From NCBI GenBank assembly GCA_021399445.1, contig JAJTUQ010000006.1, positions 1,798,001 through 1,862,000 of the forward strand: a stretch of 64,000 nt of DNA, given 5' to 3'. Both the position numbers and the translations under genes were made by a program. Below the pieces are notes generated by a model that was given only the letters and a program-made list of their open reading frames with translations, was not told the DNA's origin and searched no databases. This stretch comes from Xylogone sp. PMI_703. Its lineage: Eukaryota > Ascomycota > Leotiomycetes. Below, one piece after another: positions 1 to 10,925 of this stretch; position 1 is the stretch's first letter, and every line of letters starts with the position of its first letter.

Positions 1-169
1 GGCCGATGATGCCGGTTAGGGAGCCCTTGTTGGCGAAGCCGGAGACGTCGTTGAGAATGACCTTATCGTGAGCTTTTGCGCCTCGGCCGGTAGGGACGGA
101 GAATGTGACATGGTGCCAGGAGAGGCCGCGCGAGGGAGAAGCATCTGAGGTTATTTCTGGTTCCTCCAT
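1..169 (-). CDS. ABCG-type ABC transporter, N-terminal fragment (cut by window edge)
   Basis: The reverse strand gives an open frame from the ATG at 169 to the window edge, about 56 residues, beginning MEEPEITSDASPSRG. It contains LSWHHVTFSVP, then VILNDVSGF and GSLTGIIG, the strand and turn that lead into a Walker A loop of an ABC-G (white/PDR half-size) nucleotide-binding domain. The Walker A lysine itself lies outside the window. Such proteins export hydrophobic compounds across the plasma membrane or vacuole. It lies downstream of an MFS drug transporter on the same strand (318 bp apart), so this edge may be an efflux locus. The family call rests on the short N-terminal motif only. Confidence 0.7.
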   Translation of the reverse strand, partial: MEEPEITSDASPSRGLSWHHVTFSVPTGRGAKAHDKVILNDVSGFANKGSLTGIIG

Positions 170-487
170 GGCTGGCTTGGCTGGTTGGTACGCTGCTGGC
201 AGCAGAGTCGATTTGAGTTGCAGCAGGGAACCTGACCCTTGTATGAATGAATGAGGTCTATTTCACTCGGCAAAGCCTGAAAGGGCACTAGTCTGTAAGA
301 CATACATACACGCACGCAAGCGAGGCGATTGCAGGTGCGGGCCAACCGCCTTTATAGCTATGGAACCCCCGGTAGTTACAGTAGCTTACGGTGGTTGAGC
401 CGTCCCTGCCGGCCCACCCCGCCGTAATAATCCCCAAATCCGTCTATGTGTTCTATGTGTTCTATGATCTAAATCGCAATGCAAGCA

Positions 488-2333
488 TCAAGCCTTCTGT
501 GCGTTCTTCTTCTCATCCTCCATCCTTACCTTCTTCTCCAATCTGGCAGCCCTCCACTCCTGTCCCCAAAGCCAATTAACCACGGCAAGCGGCGCTATAC
601 CTACCGTAATTAAAGCCAAGCCCAGAAACGCCGGTGCGGGACCTACATCAGTTATCATAGTCTCAACAAAGGCGACGCCGACAGCACCCAGCCCACACCG
701 CACCAGGTTATTGATTGCCGTGCTACTGGCGCCCTTGCCGGGACACAGGTCCGACACGAGTGTCTGGTTAAGCGCGAAGACGGCGTTGCTTGTTGCCGCG
801 ATTAGGAACTGCAATGCAAGTGGGACCGCAATCCAGCCGGGCTTAGACGTCAGATTGGGCTTCGCGAGTGAGAAGCCATACGCGGCTGTAGAGGCCACAA
901 ATAGGCCCGTGATCCATGGCAAATTGCATAGGCGTGCATGCTCGATGGGGAAGTCGGTAGGTACGTTTTTGGCCGGGAGCTTGTAAGTCGGCGGCAGGTT
1001 GTGCGCGACTTTGTATGCCACCTCAGCAGCTTTATAGTCGCGCGTCATGAGCTTGCCGATAATGGTGGAGCCGACAATAGTTCCCAACCCTAGGGCAAAA
1101 GCATGTATGTTAGCCGGATGCTAAAGCTGGAGGCGGTCGGTGGAAAGCGACGTATATGGACGTACCATTTGGCAGGAAAGCCAGACCAAGGAGAAGATCG
1201 CTTAGGCCGAAGCGCGACTTGAAAAGCCCAGTAGTACTAGAGGTCACCATACTCCAGATGGTGTATATTACGCCGCCAAACAGCAGATTTAAGAAGATAT
1301 CCTTCTCGGCCAGAAGCTTCAAGGGCTCAATGAACGTTATAAGCGTCACCTTTTTCCACTGAACAGTATCATCAGGGTCCTGCATGTATATAGGCTCCGT
1401 GATAAATCGAGCGATGAGCGGCTGATAGATGCCAGTGACTCGCAGGGAACCGTTGCCGGCGATACTGCGCAGCGTTTCGGGCAGAAAGACTATAATCATG
1501 ATAATAACTAAGGATGAAAGAATAACGAGAAAGATGAAGATAGAGCGGAAGCCAAAGAAATTTGCTAAAAGACCACCAAGGACGGGACCGATAGCAATAC
1601 TGAAGTTGCGAACTAACCGGAGAATTGCTAGTTAGAAATACTAACTAAATGATTCTTTGTGGACGTCTTGTACTTACTGGCTTGATAGAAGCTGATAAAA
1701 GCACCTCTTTCGGCTGGAGGAGAAATGTCCTGAATGACTCCATTACCTTTTTATATATTAGATATGGTAACCCTGGAAGCTAAGCGGCGTAGTATATTAC
1801 TTACCAATGCTAACAGTTGAAGCACTACCCGCGGCTTGCATGCCTCTAAAGATAAGTAGGATGGCAAAGTTGGGAGAAAAGCTAAGAGCAATATTGGAAA
1901 TAATGTAGACCGTGAAAGAAGCAATGTAAATGGGCCGTCGTCCCACTGTGTCCGACAATGAACCCCAAAACAATGGCGATATGCCTTGGATGATCAAATA
2001 AGACGTAATAGTCAAGGAAACAGCGTTGATGCTGACATTAAGATCCTGTCCTCTTGTTAGTCACCACTACATCATCTGGAGAGCATCTGCTTGACTTACT
2101 TTTGCAATGGCATCTAGCGATGGGAAGTAGATGTTTGATGGCAAGCCTGAGAACAGACCTGCGACCCCGATGATGCCAATGAGGAGCTTTTTCCGGCTCA
2201 TTGAGAAGACATGGTACGGCGGTTCTGGTTTAGTCGCTGGAGGCGCCGAATTTTCCGCAACTTGTGTTCCCGGAGCTACCGTGTTGGAATCGTCGAAAGG
2301 ATTTTCTTTCTTGTTCGCGAGTGCTCCAACCAT
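488..2333 (-). CDS. MFS drug:H+ antiporter, DHA1 (Qdr-like) family
   Basis: Five exons can be joined on the minus strand: 2333-2100, 2045-1805, 1746-1678, 1612-1166 and 1089-488. All introns are GT-AG with good donors (GTAAGT three times, GTACGT once), and the total of 1593 nt keeps frame and gives 530 residues. Exon 1 holds a polar N-terminus and TM1 ending SNIYFPSLDAIAK. Exon 2 carries the DHA1 motif A loop (WGSLSDTVGRRPIY), and RGMQAAGSAS follows. The end of exon 3 and start of exon 4 give the motif C-like IAIGPVLGG. The last exon carries the C-terminal helices and a basic tail. The protein should be a 12-helix plasma-membrane proton antiporter for drugs or small organic ions. An in-frame open stretch continues upstream to 2672 behind one TAG codon, so the true start could be further upstream. 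Confidence 0.85.
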
Positions 2334-2672
2334 ATAGGCGTCATCAAATTGGTTTGGCGGGACTCGCTGTTGCCCTTGGCTGGAGCCACCATTTTGTGGT
2401 AAGGTAAGAGATGTTGCATACTGATCCTGCCCATTTGGTTGATAATATCCGCCCTACAGAAAGTAATTCGTCTTGGACTGCCGGGTCAAGACCGGCTCGT
2501 CATCGTGATATTGCTCCAAGTCGTACTGCGCATCAACAGAGATGAGCTGGATGCCAGCCGCGGCTGCGGAGTACAAACTGTCTCTAACCCCGCTCAAGTC
2601 GATGGTAGTTAGACGGCGCGAGGAACGAACAGTAGCGGCCACCAGAGATCTAGGACGATCCTGTCGTTCCAT
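2334..2672 (-). other. Possible 5' coding extension of the MFS gene, interrupted by one TAG
   Basis: A 72-codon frame starting at the ATG at 2672 runs to a TAG at 2456-2454. The same frame then stays open for 40 more codons (GGYYQPNGQDQY...) straight into the MFS start at 2333. The TAG sits in TTTCTGTAG, a good intron acceptor, and GTACGA about 70 nt upstream could be the donor. Three readings are possible: a 5' intron, a nonsense mutation of a CAG codon, or a 5' UTR that is open by chance. The composition (acidic and Gln/Tyr-rich, YDLEQYHDDEPVL) looks like a real cytosolic tail. Confidence 0.4.
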
Positions 2673-2984
2673 GTTGACTTTCGACTGCGCCCGATATTAG
2701 TTAGGTACCTGCCCGAGACAGACTTGAAGGAAGGGGAGAGGCCATCCGGCGTCTATAAGGCAAGTGTAAGAAACCTTCAGGATTCGAATCCGCGGCCCAT
2801 AAGTGGGTCGCACAGCTTCAATCATCCTTTTTGTTGCTCGAGGCAGTAATGAGCCAGCTACAATGTTGCATAACAAAACGATTGAAAACATCGACATGCT
2901 AGTGCAGATATTTTGTAACAACGTTTGATGCTTTAAGGTAGTGCCCGCAGGGCCAGAAGATGCCAAGAATGGCAGAATTCTGCG
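2673..2984. other. No gene recognised
   Basis: I see no convincing coding exon here. A 98-codon minus-strand frame (2697-2993) has no recognisable family feature. Confidence 0.5.
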
Positions 2985-3640
2985 CTTTGGCATTGTATTC
3001 CCTATCTGAAGCGTTGTCGTAAGACTTGTATGTCACCATTATCAATTGATAGGTTCAAGATGTCATGTCCGGCAGTTAGAGGCCGCAGGTGGGTCGCGAT
3101 CAACCAGGACGGAGAGTTTCTAAAGTTTCACTCTCTTTTTAGTATAGTGTCGGAACAAAAGGGGGCCTTCCTGTTCCGGCTGCTTATGCCCGCTTATAGA
3201 CTCCTTACCTTCCGGCATCATGTGGCAGCAGCTACCCCTACCTCTATCTTTCTAAAGTCCTTCGTAGTCTAAGAAGCATATACGTTTAGCTTTGACAAAG
3301 CTAGTTACTGTAGTACAGAATAGCCTGCTTTTTAAGTAACAAGCGAAAAGCACTTTATTTCAGATCGATTTCACGTTCCTTAAGACAGAGATAATCACTG
3401 CAATAACAATGGAGAAAGGCGGCAACGACGACAGTTACAATATTTATAGCTCTAAGCGTAAATCTAATATTGTAACAGTAATAACAACATTAGCAAGCAT
3501 GATCTCTGCTGCCAAGATTGATGCCCAGGCGCTAGAGTTGAATCGCACTGTGATGACGACGCACTCTGCTCGACTGAGCGGTGCGATAAATCCGTCTAAG
3601 CCAATACGATGTAATAGTTTCATTTTAGACCAATCAGAAT
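2985..3640 (+). repeat. Diverged duplicate copy A of the sequence flanking the copia element
   Basis: This stretch aligns by eye, in order, with the sequence around the copia insertion. The block near 3119-3155 (tail TTTTTAGTATAG) matches 3745-3769. The block 3247-3353 (TCTAAGAAGCATATAC, AAGTAACAAGC) matches 10161-10268. The block 3430-3530 (GACGACAGTTACAATATTTAT) matches about 10505-10600. Copy A lacks roughly 170 bp that copy B has between the last two blocks. A weak frame at 3409-3786 is the decayed counterpart of the Thr-rich frame in copy B. Boundaries are approximate. Confidence 0.6.
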
Positions 3641-3764
3641 TACAACGCCGGAAGTGCATGCACAGACGCGGAAGGAGATTTATCCAGCCATGCATTATGC
3701 GCCACTGTTTGAAACTCAGCGTGAAAACGCAACAAAAGGAGTTTTTAAATTTTCATTCTTTTTT

Positions 3765-3769
3765 AGTAT
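3765..3769. repeat. 5-bp target-site duplication (left), AGTAT
   Basis: AGTAT directly precedes the 5' LTR and is repeated exactly at 10104-10108 after the 3' LTR, as expected for LTR-retrotransposon integration. Confidence 0.9.
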
Positions 3770-3974
3770 TGTTGGCAGTCATGTGACTGCACGCAAAGGC
3801 CACTCTCCCGGCAATATGTACACTAGTCCCAAATAGGTAGTCGTAGCGAAGGTGGGAGGGAGCATATACACTCTCTCCTCCACCACCACTTCAATACACC
3901 ATTCAGCTACCAACCACCATATCAATACGTACGTGTAATACGTGACGTATTATCGGTGGTGAGGCGTAGCCACA
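3770..3974 (+). repeat. 5' LTR of the copia element
   Basis: 205 bp, starting TGTTGGCAGTCATG and ending GTGAGGCGTAGCCACA. It is almost identical to 9899-10103. It contains a CT-rich stretch (CTCTCTCCTCCACCACCAC) and the near-palindrome TACGTGTAATACGTGACGTA. Confidence 0.95.
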
Positions 3975-4422
3975 CTGATCAGTTAAGCTTTTCAGATCAG
4001 AGCATTCGTTTTTCCATATTTCACTGAATCACGCCGCTGAACCCTGAATTCACTTCAAAACTTCACCTTCTTCACGCCCCTCGAAAAGGGCTCAATTCCA
4101 CATCACACACCTTCCCCATCAATTACACGTTTTCCACCGAATTAACACTTCCCACTCAATCACATACCTTCCCACGCTTTTCGTCCATCATTGCACTCTA
4201 CTCCATTCCCTCCCAACCGCTTACACCTCTACACTTCCGGACAAGACCAAGAAGAAGCCACTGGTGCCTATAGACGCTACTGAAAAGCCTCTGGGAGTAC
4301 GTCTGTACGCAGAGTTTACTACCTGAGGGCAAATACTCTTCACGTACATTCCAAACCACACGTAGCCAGTTCTCGCTGTCCAAGCTACCCATGCACCTTA
4401 CAGTCATTTCCCGCACTTAACA

Positions 4423-7400
4423 ATGGCTCCAAATACACCAGGAACTTTCCATACAGAAGGGCAGGATAGTGAAAGCGAAAGAGGCATATCAGGGAATGGA
4501 AGTATGCCAGGGAATACACAAGGGGAACCAAGGAATACACAAGAAAACAACCCTGACAACGAAGACTAAGACCTCGACGTACAACGAGCATCAAATAAAG
4601 ACATCGAGGTATACGTCAAATACAAACAACAACTCTACATGACCCTGGAATAGACAGACTACATGTTGTAGGAAACCTTCAAAGATGATTTTAAAAACTT
4701 TACTACTGCGACATTCGAAAAAGTATCAAAATACCGACTGAGAGACCTCCGTCTGTTCTTACGCACAAGAGGGGTTTGGGTCAACAACGACAATAACCAA
4801 CCGGTTGTACGATACCTGGCAGATGTTTTAGGAGAGGAAGAACCGACAGAATGGACCATTGAAGAGATCAATACTCATACCAGGAAATACAGACCCTTCT
4901 TATCGAAGGTAATCAATAATACTCAGTCAAACGCGAGACCAACCGTTATCAACGCCCCGAATACTCCAGAGAAGTCAACCGACGATAACAAACACTTCAA
5001 CGACCCTGTCATATACCCCAGATTAAGTAATATTCTTAGGAAACACACGATTCAACTATCATCACCGACAGGTCTCTTCAGAAATGTATCACCAACTCTA
5101 CTGACATTTACTCGGAAAGAACCTACTCACTTTCATGAATCACTGATATTCCCACGAAGAGAACCCACACTTCCCCAGAGAGGACTTTCTTATACTCAAC
5201 AAACCCTATACATCCAACAACCTTCTCCACGGACTACTCATGAGACTAATACACCTCAACCGACATTATCAAGGGACTATAGCAAGGGATTTAGCACTGT
5301 GACAAAACTATATACTGAAGAGGCAAAGTATGGAGGAACAGGCGACAACTTCGACCACAAACTCAATATCTTCCATGATATCTACGACAAAGTCAAGATA
5401 CTGACTAACGAACAGACAGACGTATTCCCACTTATGCTAAAAGGTTTTGCACTAGACTTTTATTATGATAATAGAGCAAAACTGAAGTCTTCCTTCGAAG
5501 ATATATGTAATATAATACGAGATAACTTTGAACCACCTGAATACAAGAGAGCGATCTTGAACAAATAGAATAACCTGAGCCTCAGATCAGTCATAACTTC
5601 TAATAAGAGCAAGTCAATTACTGACTGTTTCCAAATACTCGTTAACGATCTCCACAACTTCCAGCATAGCCTAGAACCGACACTGAGAAACAACACGTTT
5701 ACACATAACAAGCTTATCATCGCCTGTCAGGATGTACTAGCATGCCAATATACATACTATAAACCATCACTAACTGTACCAGGCTTACTCAATGACTTAC
5801 GGTCATCAATAGACACATGGAAGAAAACGAATAACAACGTTCAAGGCAATGTATACGTCAGAAAAGTGCAGAACAGCACCAACATCTCAGAACATTACTT
5901 CCACAAGGACAGACACCACTCCAGGAACCGCAATTACAGCAGGTATAATCACTTTAACCGTCGCTCACGAGGCAAGTATTTCATGTACAAAAAAGAAAGT
6001 TATCATTCCTGGAAACATACACCTCAAGAACAAGAAGAGGAAAAAGCCAGGTTCAGAGCCAAAAACATACACCGCTTCAACACCAACACACACAACACAC
6101 ACAATTTCAATAAGCGTTTTGACGAACAGTATAGACAGTATGTTGCCCAGTACAAGGACAACAACACCGAAAGTAATACTGAAGATGAACTGGACGAGAT
6201 CTTCAATAACATCGACTTGGACGAGGACAGCCTGGGACAGCCACAAGATATAGAACAACCGGAATTCCACGGAACGTTCATGACCACATTTAGCAATCTT
6301 TCCACTGAATTAGCAGTCACCACTACTGAAAAGCTTGCGAATAGAACTACAATACATCAACTGACAGCTGAGGAACCTGAATCACTTATTAAAATGGCCC
6401 TAACAACAGACGTGGTAAGTGCTTATTCGACAAATAGGTATAACTCGGAAGAGTTTCATGGAATCATAATTGATACAGAGGCCACAAGATACTCTACAGC
6501 GGGGATTGGACAGTTCCAAGCCCTAAAACAAGTCGACAAGTGTATTAAACTTGATGAGAGTACCAAAAGCATAGCTACCATTCAATTCGGAATAGGTGCG
6601 ACGTCCTCAATCGGCTCAACGGAGATAACCACCCCGGTTGGTAAGATACAGTTCCATATCATGGATACAGACACTCCCTTTTTGCTCAATATCTGTGATA
6701 TGGACAGGCTAAGTGTATATTTCAATAACATCACGAATAAACTGGTTTCACTTCAAGGAGACATACTTATTATTCGCCACTTCAGCCACCCTTTCCTTGT
6801 ATGGGAAGTCTCCCAGACATGCTTTATCACTTCACCCGATAATGATATACGGTTCTTAACACAAACGTATATTACTGAATTACTTGATCATAACTCATGC
6901 TTTCTGACGAACGTCAAATTACAACGACTCTATCGCCGTTTCAGTCACCCCTCGGTGAACAGACTCTGTACAATACTAGAGCACACTGGCCATGAAGTCA
7001 ACAGAGAGATCGTCGAATATCTCACGAAATATTGTACACACTGTCAAGAACATGAAAAAGCACTAAAACGTTTTAAGTTCTACTTAAGAAACGACGTTAA
7101 CTTTAATTATTCGATTATCGTTGACATCTTTTACATCAGAGGAAAGTTAGTCTTACATATAATTAACGAAGCCACCCGATATCAAGCAGGGAAATAATTA
7201 CCCACTGTTATAACAAAACAAGTCTAGGATACAATACACATATGTTAGATAGATACATACCTTGGACCACCTGACCAAATAGTTACAGATACAAGAAAAC
7301 AATTCACTGGCAAAGAATTCCAACAACTGGCAAGTACTATAAGATCCACCGTCAAAGTTATACCCGTAGAAGCACATCATTCCATCGGAATAGTTGAGAG

Positions 7401-9822
7401 ATATCATGGTCCTGTTCGACGAGCATACCATATTATTACAACAGAGATACCCAATATTTCGAAAGATGCAGCACTCCAAATGGCTTTCAAGGCAATCAAC
7501 GATTCAGCCGGACCTGATGGACTTGTCCCCACTCTTCTAGTATACAGAGCCTACTCATGCATATCTGAGTTCGACGTCCCCTCCCTGTCCATGGCACAAA
7601 GAGCAATCACAGTCAAGAAAACAATGGAGGAAATACAGAAAGAAAGAGCTAAGCATCAGGTCAAAGATACACTGAATATACAGAACGGCCCGAACCTTGA
7701 AAGCATACATAACTTACCACTGAATTCTGAAGTCCTTGTATGGAAAGAGGGAAAAGGAGGCAGCAAAGGAAACTGGGAAAGCCCTTATAACCTTATTAGC
7801 ACGGACGGTGATACCTGCATACTGAAACTCCCACACAGTAACACACTTTTCAGGTCAACTTCAATAAAACCATTTCTTAGGCCATAAAGTAAAGTAAAAG
7901 AAATCGAACTACCAGACCTAAAAATACCAGAAGAACAGCCAACCGGAGGGGATAAACCAATCGACGAGCAACCACCCAGCGAACAGCCAAAAGGTGAGAC
8001 GTCCCAGGGCATGGAACCTCCAACACTCGTACCACAACAACTAATGAAACGAGGACAAGGAAAGCCACAGAAATATCCAATCGATATAGGACAACTGAAT
8101 GTAAAGGTATCCTTACAGGAAATCGATAAAGACCAAGAGACTATCGATATACGTACGTTCTTACAAAATGACAAAGACTCTGCACAATATACAGAATCAC
8201 GACAGTTAGAAATGACAGGCCTCATACAGAAAAGAACCTTCCAAAAGATGAAAATTAAAGATATCCCTAAAGGTACACAAATCTTCGATGCAAAATTCGT
8301 CGACGAGATTAAGCATAAAGGAACAGAGAGAGTATACCCAAAGTCAAGACTCGTGATTCAAGCATATAAAGACGAAAGAAAAGGCCAAGTGTTAACACAG
8401 TCTCCAACAATACAACGTGCCAGCCAACGTCTTATCTTGTGCATAACAATTATCTATAAAGATAAGGTCAAAGTATTCTTGCACAACATTACACAAACCT
8501 ATATACAATCCTTGATGCTCTTGAGACGACTTTTTTATATATAAGCACTTCGCGAACTAGCTATACGACTAAATTTGACGGAAGACGAGGCACTGTGGGT
8601 GATCCGACCATTATACAAAGTCCCCGAAGCCGGAAATCATTGGTATGACACATACCATAACCACCATATTGTTCAACTCGGCATGAAAACCTCTATGTAT
8701 AACCTATGTTTATTATACAACAACGAACCACGGGGAGTTATAAGACTACAAACTGACAATACCCTGTTCGTGGGGGATGTTCAATTCGCCCAAAAGGAGC
8801 AAAAAGAGCTTGAAAAGGCAAAGTTCATAACGAAGGACAGAGAGATGCTGACCCGGGAGACCTTAATCAAGTTTAACGGCAATGTAATACGACTTCAGGA
8901 TAACGGATTAAAACTTACTCAGGCTCGTCAATATACTAATATACAACTTGTGAACGAAAAACCAGCAAACACGACCAGTTCAAGGGGGACCATACGCCGA
9001 AACCTCTCCACAAAGGACCAATATGTTACACACAGGGCAAAAGGAGCATGGATTGCGTCATGTTGTCAACCGGAAGCCGCTTACAACTTATCAGTAGTGG
9101 CCCAAGCCAAAGAACCAACCACGGAAAATATTAAGAACTTAAATCAGTGCCTGAAATGGCAAATGGAGAACCCTGAACGAGGATTACAGTATGTTGAACT
9201 AGACGAGAAGACCCTACAACTGCTTGTCTTTTCCGATGCCTCTTTCGCGAATAACAAAGATATAAGCTCTCAGGTAGGTTACGTACTAGTTCTGGCCGAC
9301 GCAGGTGGCAACGGCAATATTATATACTAGTCTTCCACAAAATGTAAAAGAATCACATACAGTGTGTTAGCCTCTGAACTTTATGCAATAGCAAATGGGT
9401 TTGACATAGGGGCATCAATAAAGGTAACCATTGACAAGATCATGGAGAACAATATACTACTGATTCTGTGCACTGACTCGAAATCCTTGTTTGACTGTTT
9501 CGTTAAATTAAGTACCACCCAGGAGAAAAGGCTTATGGTTAACGTTATATGTCTCCGGGAGGTATACGAGAGACGCGATATCGCAGAAGTCAAGTGGATA
9601 AAAGGGGACACAAATCCGGCAAATGCTATGACGAAAAGAAAACCATCGAACGCCCTGAAACAACTGATTGAGACCAACAGAGTACAGCTAGACGTGTTGG
9701 AATAAGTAGAAAGGGACGGCATGGTCACGGAAAGTAATATAGAAGTCGATATTGGAGGCGATACAGGAATTGATATCGGAGGGATGGAACCCCAGGTCAC
9801 GGGAGAGACTAAGCCTGAATAA
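4423..9822 (+). pseudogene. Copia gag-pol polyprotein, disrupted by in-frame stops
   Basis: All open segments lie in one frame from ATG 4423 to TAA 9820-9822 (1800 codons). Internal stops are at 4567, 4651, 4669, 5566, 7195, 7225, 7246, 7885, 8542, 9328 and 9703. Gag occupies roughly 4423-6430. The protease site near 6470 reads DTEA where copia proteases have DTGA. A His/Cys GAG-pre-integrase finger lies near 6930-7060 (YCTHCQEHEKA). The integrase core includes VTDTRKQFTGKEF and VEAHHSIGIVERYH. The reverse transcriptase second catalytic block near 8750 reads LQTDNTLFVGD, with Asn where the second Asp of the DD pair is expected. RNase H ends near 9620 (WIKGDTNPANAMTK). The stop at 9328 stands where WSSTKCKR-type tryptophan is usual, so it fits TGG to TAG. 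Every stop can be explained by C-to-T on one strand, suggesting RIP-like mutation. Confidence 0.9.
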
Positions 9823-9898
9823 GCAATTAGTATACAATTCGAGTTCTCGATTTTTATTACGTTTTTGAGCGATTCAGCCATTTTCAGAGTTGGCCCAG

Positions 9899-10103
9899 TG
9901 TTGGCAGTCATGTGACTGCACGCAAAGGCCACTCTCCCAGCAATATGTACACTAGTCCCAAATAGGTAGTCATAGCGAAGGTGGGAGGGAGCATATACAC
10001 TCTCTCCTCCACCACCACTTCAATACACCATTCAGCTACCAACCACCATATCAATACGTACGTGTAATACGTGACGTATTATCGGTGGTGGGGCGTAGCC
10101 ACA
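9899..10103 (+). repeat. 3' LTR of the copia element
   Basis: 205 bp, starting TGTTGGCAGTCATG and ending GGGCGTAGCCACA, directly followed by the AGTAT duplication at 10104-10108. Confidence 0.95.
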
Positions 10104-10108
10104 AGTAT
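10104..10108. repeat. 5-bp target-site duplication (right), AGTAT
   Basis: Exact copy of 3765-3769. Confidence 0.9.
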
Positions 10109-10925
10109 AAAGGAAATTTTTAATTTTTATATATTATATAATAATAGTTATTTCTGCTTTTATTTCCGTAAAGTTCTTTATAATCTAAGAGTATATACAC
10201 TTGATATTAACAAAATTGGTTATTATGACATGAAATGGCTTACTTTTCAAGTAACAAGCAAATAGCACCCTTATTCTCAATCAATGTTCATGTTCCTCAA
10301 GACGAAGATAAAGAAGAAGATGATGATGACAATGATGATAGTGAAGAGAGAGAGAAGTTAACACCCACGCAGATAGTTCCTACAACGAGGGCTCGGCCAA
10401 GCATATCTGCAAAAACAACAACGCTAGCGTCAGTAACAGTATCACAAACGACGTTGGCAGAGCAAGCAAGTGCTCTAGCGGCGATCACAGCGGTGACTAC
10501 TCTAGTGCAGGCGACGACAGTTACTATATTTATGACCGTGAGCGCAAACCCAGTGACAGTGACAGTAACAGCAACACCGGCGAGCGTAATCTCTGCCGTC
10601 GAGACGGCGACGACAGCAAGAGACGGAATGGGTTCTAAGGCGCCGGGATTGGAGACTCTGGGGGCAAGTGCAGCACCGACTGCGATAACCACAGCCTCTG
10701 CTCAAACAAGTAGTGTGGCAATCTCGAGATCGGGTGGTGTGTTCATTGGTGGGGTGGGAGCGGCAGGTATGGCTTTCTTGAGAACGCTGCCACTTGTTGA
10801 GTACAACTTTGCCGGGGAAAGACGTCGCTGACTTGCACTCATAGCTGGACTGTCAGTTCTAGGAGTCGTTGCAATCCTCATTTTGCGCAGAAATAGACAG
10901 AAGAAGAAGAAGAAGAAGCAACAGG
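10109..10925 (+). pseudogene. Thr/Ser-rich single-pass membrane protein remnant (duplicate copy B)
   Basis: A frame from 10235 to a TGA at 10829 encodes an acidic patch (DEDKEEDDDDNDDSEE) and a long Thr/Ala/Val-rich stretch (TVTVTATPASV). After the TGA the same frame continues with a hydrophobic segment and basic anchor (ALIAGLSVLGVVAILILRR, then poly-Lys) and reaches a possible splice donor, CAGGTATGC, at 10926. A Ser/Thr-rich ectodomain, one membrane helix and a basic tail is the general plan of fungal wall-stress-sensor-like proteins; I cannot name the family. The single TGA could come from CGA by C-to-T change. The 5' part aligns with copy A upstream of the copia element. No intact gene is visible. 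Confidence 0.45.

Larger units (their letters stand above)
3770..10103 (+). mobile_element. Ty1/copia LTR retrotransposon, complete in structure but inactivated
   Basis: A 6334-bp element with two 205-bp LTRs beginning TGTTGG and ending CCACA, flanked by the 5-bp duplication AGTAT. Between the LTRs a single reading frame (4423-9822) encodes gag, aspartic protease, integrase, reverse transcriptase and RNase H in that order. Integrase before reverse transcriptase defines the copia superfamily. The frame has 11 internal TAA/TAG codons and no TGA before its final TAA, and active-site residues are changed, so the element cannot move by itself. The LTRs differ at only a few visible positions (for example CCCGGCA/CCCAGCA and GTCGTAG/GTCATAG), all of the C/T or G/A kind. 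No convincing polypurine tract is visible before the 3' LTR. Confidence 0.95.

Noticed and set aside
2778..2795. GGATTCGAATCC-like tRNA B-box (T-loop) sequence
   Set aside because: No matching A-box, anticodon stem or acceptor stem could be folded around it, so a tRNA gene is not supported.
3975..4010. Primer-binding site after the 5' LTR (CAGATCAGAGC)
   Set aside because: It only partly resembles the initiator-tRNA-type site used by copia elements and is displaced from the LTR end, so I do not annotate it.
5965..6323. Minus-strand frames of about 100 codons opposite the copia gag region
   Set aside because: They are shadows of the gag frame, with no motifs.
10297..10692. 131-codon minus-strand frame rich in Val/Ala/Ser
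   Set aside because: It is the complement of the Thr-rich plus-strand frame and has no independent support.
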